Assembly (NCBI RefSeq): GCF_004664715.2
Contig: NC_051073.1
Location: forward strand, 58,879,879 to 58,943,878
Source: Peromyscus leucopus
Taxonomy: Eukaryota > Chordata > Mammalia > Rodentia > Cricetidae
Direction: 5' to 3'
Length of the DNA: 64,000 nt
The number at the start of each line of letters is the position of its first letter. The first letter of the stretch is position 1. The position numbers and the translations under genes are program-made. Shown piece after piece: positions 58,250 through 64,000 of the stretch. Below the pieces are notes generated by a model. It was not told the DNA's origin. It worked only from the letters and a program-made list of their open reading frames with translations, and did no database searches.

Positions 58250-58845
58250 CTGGTGATGGGATGGCCAAACACCCTAACTGTCATCCTAGAAACCCCATCC
58301 AATGACTGAGGGATCTGGATGCAGAGATCCACAGCTACGCCCCGGGTGGAGCTCTGGGAGTCCAATTGGTGAGAAAGAGGAGGGTTTATATGATCGAGAA
58401 TTGTTGAGACCAAGGTTGGATAAAGCACAGGGACAAATAGCCAAAGGAATGGAAACACATGAACTATGAACCAATAGCTGAGGGGCCCCCAACTGGATCA
58501 GGCCCTCTGAATAGGTGAGACAGTCGATTGGCTTGATCTGTTTGGGAAGCATCCAGGCAGTGGGACCGGGTCCTGTGCTCATTGCATGAGTTGGCTGTTT
58601 GGAACCTGGGGCTTATGCAGGGACGCTTGGTTCAGCCTGGGAGGAGGGGACTGGACCTACCTGGACTGAGTCTACCAGGTTGATCGCAGTCCTTGGGGGA
58701 GGCTTTGCCCTGGAGGAGGTGGGAATGGGGGGTGGGCTGGGGGGAAGGGGAGGGGGCTGGGAGTGGAGAGAACAAGGGAATCCGTGGCCGATATGTAGAA
58801 CTAAATTATATTGTAAAATAAAATTAAATTAAAAAAAAAAAAGAA
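58250..58845 (+). repeat. 5'-truncated L1 3'-UTR copy with 11-bp target duplication
   Basis: AAGAGTCAACA flanks it at 58239-58249 and 58846-58856. The body ends with a G-rich polypurine tract (58710-58770), then 'tatgtagaactaaattatattgtaaaat' and an A tail. It is the same subfamily as 10649-11001, in the opposite orientation. There is no ORF2 motif in the part present. Confidence 0.87.
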
Positions 58846-59306
58846 AAGAGTCAACAACCGCACTGACAGGGCTGGAAGCTAGAACCATATACATGATCAG
58901 TTTTCTACTAGGTAGAAACTATTTTAAAGTAGTTTCTATAAAGCATTATATTTCTTATAAGACCTTTACTCCATGTTATTTTACATTTTTTGAATCTATT
59001 TGAAGCATATGAACTTTTTTTTCAAAACAACACTCTGAGGAATTGTTCTCGAAATTCTTGCTTTATGATAATTCTTCATGGCAACTGGCTCTCTAGGAAT
59101 CACTACATATAACTTCACCTTCCAACGAATCAAATATTTTAAATGGCTTGGACATTATTTTCCTAAATATAATCCTCACTTGAGATCTTTATTATTTAGC
59201 TTATAGCAAAAAGTATTTAATGCATAGCAGCTTTAACATAATTTTCATTAAATGGCTCATGCCAAGTTACCAAGGAACATACAGCTGAAGGAGGCAATCT
59301 TCCCTT

Positions 59307-60200
59307 CTCAGCACACACTCTCCCCACACACTCCTCAGCACACTCTTCCCACACACTCCTCAGCACACTTCTCCCCACACACTCCTCAGCACACTCTCTC
59401 CCCACACACTCCTCAGCACACTCTTCCCACACACTCCTCAGCACACTTCTCCCCACACACTCCTCAGCACACTCTCTCCCCACACACTCCTCAGCACACA
59501 CTCCTCAGCACACTCTCCCCACACACTCCTCAGCACACTCTCTCCCCACACACTCCTCAGCACACTCTCTCCCCACACACTCCTCAGCACACTCTCTCCC
59601 CACACACTCCTCAGCACACTCTCTCCCCACACACTCCTCAGCACACTCTCTTCCCACACACTCCTCAGCACTCTCTCTCCCCACACACTCCTCAGCACAC
59701 ACTCTCTCCCCACACACTCCTCAGCACACTCTTCCCACACACTCCTCAGCACACTTCTCCCCACACACTCCTCAGCACACACTCTCCCCACACACTCCTC
59801 AGCACTCTCTCTCCCCACACACTCCTCAGCACACACTCTTCCCACACACTCCTCAGCACACTCTCTTCCCACACACTCCTCAGCACACTCTCTTCCCACA
59901 CACTCCTCAGCACACACGCTCTCCCCACACACTCCTCAGCACACACTCTTCCCACACACTCCTCAGCACACTCTTCCCACACACTCCTCAGCACACTTCT
60001 CCGCACACACTCTTCCCACACACTCCTCAGCACACTCTCTCTCCCCACACACTCCTCAGCACACACTCTTCCCACACCTCCTCAGCACACTCTTCCCACA
60101 CACTCCTCAGCACACTCTTCCCACACACTCCTCAGCACACTCTTCCCACACACTCCTCAGCACACTCTCTCCCCACACACTCCTCAGCACTCAGCACCCT
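59307..60200. repeat. Minisatellite, about 23-27-bp unit CACACACTCCTCAGCACACTCTCTCCC
   Basis: About 0.9 kb with roughly 35 copies. The core ACACACTCCTCAGCACAC is constant. The linker varies among CTCTCTCCC, CTCTTCCC and TTCTCCC, so unit length varies. Most frames lack stops on both strands, which explains a 326-codon plus frame (59252-60232) and several minus frames. It lies wholly inside a POLQ intron. Confidence 0.96.
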
Positions 60201-60477
60201 TCCCTGGTCTATTAGTTGCGTCAGTGTGTTAATAGTGTCCAACAAAAAAGAAGGTAAAAAATAAGTTTCATAGCATGAATATACATTAATGAGAATAAAT
60301 TCTAATCATCAAACAGCTTTGTCATGCTCAGCTAAACTTCTGTTTCTGTATTACTGAACAGTACAGCAATTATAAGACTCATTAAATACTGTGTTTCTAA
60401 AGTGATTGTACAAATAGAAGTGAGAAGCCGCAAATAAACATGTAACACTCTGGAACTTTGGAGTTAATTTTGTTTTG

Positions 60478-60812
60478 GCACTATGTGGTCATATGAATGG
60501 TAACTGTCTCAAGTTGGTGGCACTGTTTGGGAGGTTATGGAACGTTTTGGAAGTACAGCCTTGCTGGAAAAAGTACCTCACCAGAGCAGGCTTTGAGGGT
60601 TTCCAGCCTCCCCCCACTTCCTGTTGCTCTCTCTGTCTCCTGTGTGCAGATGAAACACAACCTCTCTTTTCTGCTCCCGCTGCCTTCCCTTCCCTGCTAT
60701 GATGGACCATAGTCCCCGTGACCTTCAGGCAAACTAAGCCTCTTCATCCTTAAGTTGCTTTTGGTCATGGTACTTTATCACAGCCAAGGAAAAGGGACTA
60801 CTACACACCACA
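60478..60812 (+). mobile_element. MaLR-type LTR
   Basis: 'ttggtggcactgtttgggaggttatggaac...cttgctggaaaaagtacctcacc...gaccttcaggcaaactaagcctcttcatccttaagttgcttttggtcatggtactttatcacagc' follows the ORR1-like MaLR LTR order. It is diverged, and antisense to POLQ. Confidence 0.65.
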
Positions 60813-61089
60813 TATCTTATTTAGTTTCTAATAGTTACAGGTATTCCAAAGAGAAACTTAAATATCAACAAGGTAAGAAATGACTAGGAAAGAGACAGGA
60901 GCTTATTAGGGACAAAGGAAAGGAGAAAGTTATTCAGACAAAGAACTACCGCCAACGACAAGACAGCAGCTTCCCGCAGTCTCTGTACTGAACAGCAGAG
61001 GCAGGGATGCGGGATGTCCCTTGCCCAAGAGAGCTCTTAGATACTGCCTGATCCGGTGCTGCTCTTGTCTCAGTCCATAGCATCAGAGT

Positions 61090-61419
61090 TCAGAGCTCCA
61101 TTTCTGCTCTCAGACCGCACACTCTCACCACCAATCGAAACACCGCATCCATGGTGTATTCCCACTGCCCTTTCTTCCCCTGAACAGTATATTCAGCAAG
61201 TAATCGCCTAGAAAATAAGCAGCTTTTCTCTACTGTATCACACTCAGAACACTCCACAGCTTTCTCTTTGTGCAAAATGAGACAGTTAACATACTGATGC
61301 CCCTGGGCCAACAGAGACTCGGCCAGAAAAGAAAGGGTTAGGATGGAGTTAGCTAAGAACCCCAAGTCAAATACAGACTCAAATACCAAATCTCGCACCA
61401 ACTCTGATGCAAAGCGCAC
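61090..61419 (-). other. Unidentified 109-codon open frame in a POLQ intron
   Basis: The frame starts MRFASELVRDLVFESVFDLG and ends RLVVRVCGLRAEMEL followed by a stop. It includes a Cys-rich patch (AVECSECDTVEKSC). It does not match POLQ or any family I recognise. It lies 160 bases beyond a POLQ donor and overlaps, in another frame, a read-through extension of that exon (open to 61353). It could be a decayed retrocopy or ERV fragment, an alternative terminal exon, or chance. I assign no function. Confidence 0.2.
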
Positions 61420-61579
61420 CCTTCCAGCTGCTCTCCAGCTGCTCTTCCCAGTATCCAGGTGGTCTCTAGCTGTGTGGAGGCAGTGTGGGCTTTCTTAGTG
61501 CAGTGACCTTCACCGGGGATGGACATGAGTCCCTGGGCCATCACAGATATTACATGGGCAACGTCTGTTCCTCTCTCAC

Positions 61580-61754
61580 CTGTAGCTGTGTGTGACTGTG
61601 ATACAGGGTAGATCCTTTCCATTCTGAGAAAAGGGTTCAGGCGCTTTTCCCGCTGCAGAGGGAAGACCACTTTGGTAATAGCATTACTGATTCTTCTCCA
61701 TTCCAGTATCAGGCCTGGCAAAGGATGCAAGGCCTTTAATTTATTTAAAACTTC
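61580..61754 (-). CDS. POLQ: POLQ coding exon
   Basis: The acceptor is TTTCTTTTCAG|GAA and the donor GCTACAG|GTGAGA. It reads EVLNKLKALHPLPGLILEWR, RISNAITKVVFPLQREKRLN, PFLRMERIYPVSQSHTAT(G). 'LHPLPGLILEWRRISNAITK' is the conserved thumb/palm helix of polymerase theta, and the end leads to the 'TGRI..EPN.QN.P' motif of the next exon. The exon is 175 bases, starting in phase 0 and ending one base into Gly. The frame stays open past the donor for about 75 codons, so intron retention would not stop translation at once. Confidence 0.97.
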
Positions 61755-62918
61755 CTGAAAAGAAATATAACAAGGTTAAGGTTGGAATCTTACCAAATTC
61801 AATGGTAAATTAGAATGTCTAATGATGTAAATGAAAACATTTCAAAATTTAGTCTGATAAACCCTATATCCACAACTCTGAATCATTGGCTAGGTGTTTT
61901 TAGAAGTTTTAGAAGTCACTATAATGATAAATCTGTAAGACAGCAATATGGAAATGCTAAACACTACCAATTTATAGCTACATTTAAAAGACAAAATCAA
62001 TGGAATATCACTTTCACGGAGTATCCACTTCTCCATACCCCAAGAGTTACATCATCTTTTCTTTCTACTTTTTCTCCTCCATCTGTCAGAGATTAGCGGC
62101 ATCTACCATCAGTGATGGAGGCATCCACTGTCAGTGACTAGAGGCATCCTAGTAGTCTTCCTTCTTGCCCTGATACAGAAGTTCCACATCAAGAAAGTCA
62201 GAAAGCGTTTATTTAAAGCAAGTGTTTCTATGCTATGGCCCTTATGGAATAGAAGCTAAGGCATCAAAAGGACCAGCCAGCCTCACAAGAGTTGTGCTAG
62301 GAAACAGAGTTGTGGACACTTTCCAGGACAGATGAATTGCTCTGAATGATGTCAGGGTCAACATTCCACAGAAGGGCAACTGGACAGCTCTCCACAGCCT
62401 ATGTGGCTACATTTCTCTAGCCCATTTTCCCAACAGAAAGTCAGTAAACCAAGCACTTCTTTCCCTCTCTTCAATTAATGCACTGTTCACAGATAATCAC
62501 TAGCAAAATTCCCTTGAAAATGACAGATTAGTCTTAAAACAAATCCATGGAAAATTTATTTTTTTCATGAAACTGAAAAAAATATTTTTCTGCTGTAACA
62601 CTGTTGTGTTCATGAAATCAAATTCTACCAAAACCCCGAGCACACTGGATAATAATAAGCAATGTCTGCAGGTGTGAGCTCACAGACATCCACACAGTTT
62701 CTTAGGACAGAGCTGCTAACTCAGATTACAGTCCTGGTGCCCAGGCTGCAATGTCTCCACAGGGCATTCCAGGATTCTGAACCACCAACCAGTCTGCTCA
62801 CTCCAACCTGGATAAGGTCACGTGGTGCCTTATGGTGGCTCTTGAGGTCACCAGCACTTTTCCTGGCACCAAACAGCTAAAAGTAGTTCCAACTCCACCC
62901 CGAGAGTCTCCAGAGCAC
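61755..62918 (-). other. POLQ: POLQ intron (1.2 kb)
   Basis: Unique sequence. I recognise no repeat family or exon in it. Confidence 0.75.
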
Positions 62919-63056
62919 CTTGCTGGTGCTGAACCGTCTTCCCAGCCTCAGCTGGTGGCCACTCTCTGTCCCTCTTCTGGTTGAACCCAAGGTTTTCTTG
63001 CCGCCTTGCATTTTCATCTCTCCATTCGGTGGTAGCTTCAGTTCCAAAAACAAAAC
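62919..63056 (-). CDS. POLQ: POLQ coding exon (theta insert 1); first POLQ exon in the window
   Basis: The acceptor is AATTTTTGCAG|GTT and the donor AGCAAG|GTGCTC. It reads VLFLELKLPPNGEMKMQGGK, KTLGSTRRGTESGHQLRLGR, RFSTSK, exactly 46 codons in phase 0. 'VLFLELKLPPN' continues the thumb. The basic Gly/Ser/Lys/Arg-rich remainder is insert 1, the theta-specific loop linked to processivity and primer-template binding. Exons for the helicase-like N-terminus, the central region and the inactive exonuclease domain lie beyond the right edge. Confidence 0.96.
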
Positions 63057-63099
63057 CTGCAAAAATTAATATTTCCTCAGTCACGGAACATACTCAGAA

Positions 63100-63141
63100 A
63101 CACACACCACACACCACACAGACACACACACACACACACAG

Positions 63142-63172
<31 letters not shown>

Positions 63173-63199
63173 TACACACACACACACACACACACATAC

Positions 63200-63249
<50 letters not shown>

Positions 63250-63270
63250 ACACACACACACACACACATA
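63100..63270. repeat. (CA)n compound microsatellite
   Basis: About 170 bases of CA units interrupted by GA and TA steps (cagacaca, catacata). It begins about 45 bases upstream of the POLQ exon acceptor on the minus strand. Confidence 0.95.
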
Positions 63271-63318
63271 CTCTACTCCCTGAAAGCACTACTGAACCCA
63301 ATACAGATAAAACACAGG

Positions 63319-63639
63319 TGTAGTGGGTAGCCATTCCAGCTTGGATCTGGAAGTTCCAACCCCCACTGAGACTCTGGCAACTGTCACGCCTACGAGGCGG
63401 GGCGAGGGGAGGCGCCGGGGGACCGGAGAGCTGGATGGGCCAGCGCTCGCTCTGGGCGCTCTCTCGGTGCCGGGACGCTGACCAGTGCAGATTGACTGTA
63501 GAGCTCCGGAGAACACCGCTGGACTGCATTACACCTTCCCCAGACCCTGCGACCTACCCATTACTTAATTTGTGAGTTTCGCCATTAAATAAATATCCTT
63601 TTAACTACGTGGAGTGGCCAAAATAATTTCTCCAATATC
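63319..63639 (+). mobile_element. ERV2 (betaretrovirus-like) 5' LTR
   Basis: It starts TGTAGTGGGTAGCC. A GC-rich R/promoter zone lies at 63390-63480, a poly(A) signal AATAAA at 63587-63592, and the LTR ends near 'ttctccaatatc', directly before a primer-binding site. The exact 3' boundary (63634-63639) is uncertain. The element is antisense to POLQ, inside its intron. Confidence 0.82.
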
Positions 63640-63656
63640 TGGCGCTCACGTGGGGC
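63640..63656 (+). other. Primer-binding site resembling the tRNA-Lys(1,2) type
   Basis: TGGCGCTCACGTGGGGC resembles the Lys1,2-type primer-binding site of betaretroviruses with one change and one missing base. Its place directly after the LTR supports a proviral 5' end. Confidence 0.75.
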
Positions 63657-64000
63657 AAACTCCAAAGGCCTGGGCGGCTCCCGCCGTCTCCTCCCTAGCT
63701 GGCGGGTACCTAAACCCACCTGCAAAGTTCCATATAACCAGGGAACACCTACACGGTTGCATTCCCGAAAAAGGGAGCAGCTAGTCCTATCTCAATTCCC
63801 TAGCTTAGCCCCAGACCAGCGAAAGAGGCAGGAGAGTGCTAGCTCCGATTTCCGCCATCTCCGCCATTCCGCCATCTCCCTCCGACCCCAGCCAAGATCG
63901 CCAGCAGGCCCTGTTTCGGAGCTGTACCAACGCCACCTGCTGGCTGAAAAGGGCTACTACACGAAAGGTAAGCATATTGTTTCAAGTAAAGGTACTTGAT
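63657..64000 (+). mobile_element. ERV2 5' leader, continuing past the window
   Basis: GC-rich untranslated leader. A candidate major splice donor, AAAG|GTAAGC, lies at 63967/63968. The open frame 63757-63999 has no recognisable gag residues and is probably leader read by chance. The body of the element lies outside, so its coding state cannot be judged. Confidence 0.65.

Larger units (their letters stand above)
57589..61579 (-). other. POLQ: POLQ intron (4.0 kb)
   Basis: It holds a B2/B3 SINE, a young L1 3' fragment, a 0.9-kb minisatellite, a MaLR LTR and, next to the upstream exon, an unexplained open frame (all listed separately). The stretch 58860-59300 is unique AT-rich DNA. Confidence 0.8.

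Noticed and set aside
59252..60232. 326-codon plus-strand open frame and several minus-strand frames over the CACACTCCT array
   Set aside because: They are made of the tandem unit, which lacks stops in most frames. There is no non-repeat domain and no splice context.
62848..63084. 78-codon minus-strand frame overlapping the POLQ insert-1 exon
   Set aside because: It is a shadow frame. The correct frame gives VLFLELKLPPN... with canonical splice sites on both sides.
63077..63529. 150-codon minus-strand frame rich in Cys-Val
   Set aside because: Most of it is the (CA)n microsatellite read as CVCV, joined to antisense LTR.
63757..63999. 80-codon plus-strand frame as a viral gag start
   Set aside because: The residues show no gag feature I can recognise, and it spans the likely leader splice donor; treated as leader.

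Overview
This window is mammalian, and specifically rodent, nuclear DNA. It has small exons with GT/AG splice sites in long introns, and it is dense in B1, B2/B3, B4 and ID SINEs, rodent L1 and MaLR/ERV LTRs. The B1 copies near 45.3 kb and 54.0 kb carry the variant tail with 'aggaaaggcgcaaagctacacagagaaacc'-type wording that I associate with Cricetidae (hamsters, voles, deer mice). The species cannot be fixed from the sequence alone.

Two protein-coding genes converge tail to tail. On the + strand, from the left edge to about 22.4 kb, lie the last seven coding exons of STXBP5L (tomosyn-2). They end in the R-SNARE motif and a stop at 16960-16962, followed by a long 3' UTR. On the - strand, from about 41.7 kb to at least 63.06 kb, lie the last ten coding exons of POLQ (DNA polymerase theta). 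These carry about 456 codons of the family-A polymerase domain, including motifs A, B and C and the three theta-specific insertions. All exon phases match across both chains. The same convergent neighbour pair is known in human (3q13.33). Most of each gene lies outside the window.

The roughly 19 kb between the two 3' ends (22.4-41.7 kb) holds no gene I recognise. It is a nest of antisense L1 copies interrupted by MaLR LTRs, a gammaretrovirus-type solo LTR with a 4-bp target duplication (26204-26838), an ERV-like block (35.35-37.11 kb), a pyrimidine tract (30.24-30.45 kb) and a 2.2-kb G-rich minisatellite (31.19-33.35 kb). A second minisatellite (59.31-60.20 kb) sits in a POLQ intron. At the right edge an ERV2-type LTR, primer-binding site and leader begin on the + strand, antisense to POLQ, and run off the window.

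The two genes are not known to work together: tomosyn-2 restrains SNARE-dependent exocytosis, and polymerase theta performs microhomology-mediated end joining. I see no RNA gene, CRISPR array, operon or evidence for a new multigene system. The most useful second-look items are a tandem splice acceptor in the exon for POLQ insert 3, the two minisatellites, the edge provirus, and an unidentified open frame just downstream of a POLQ exon.
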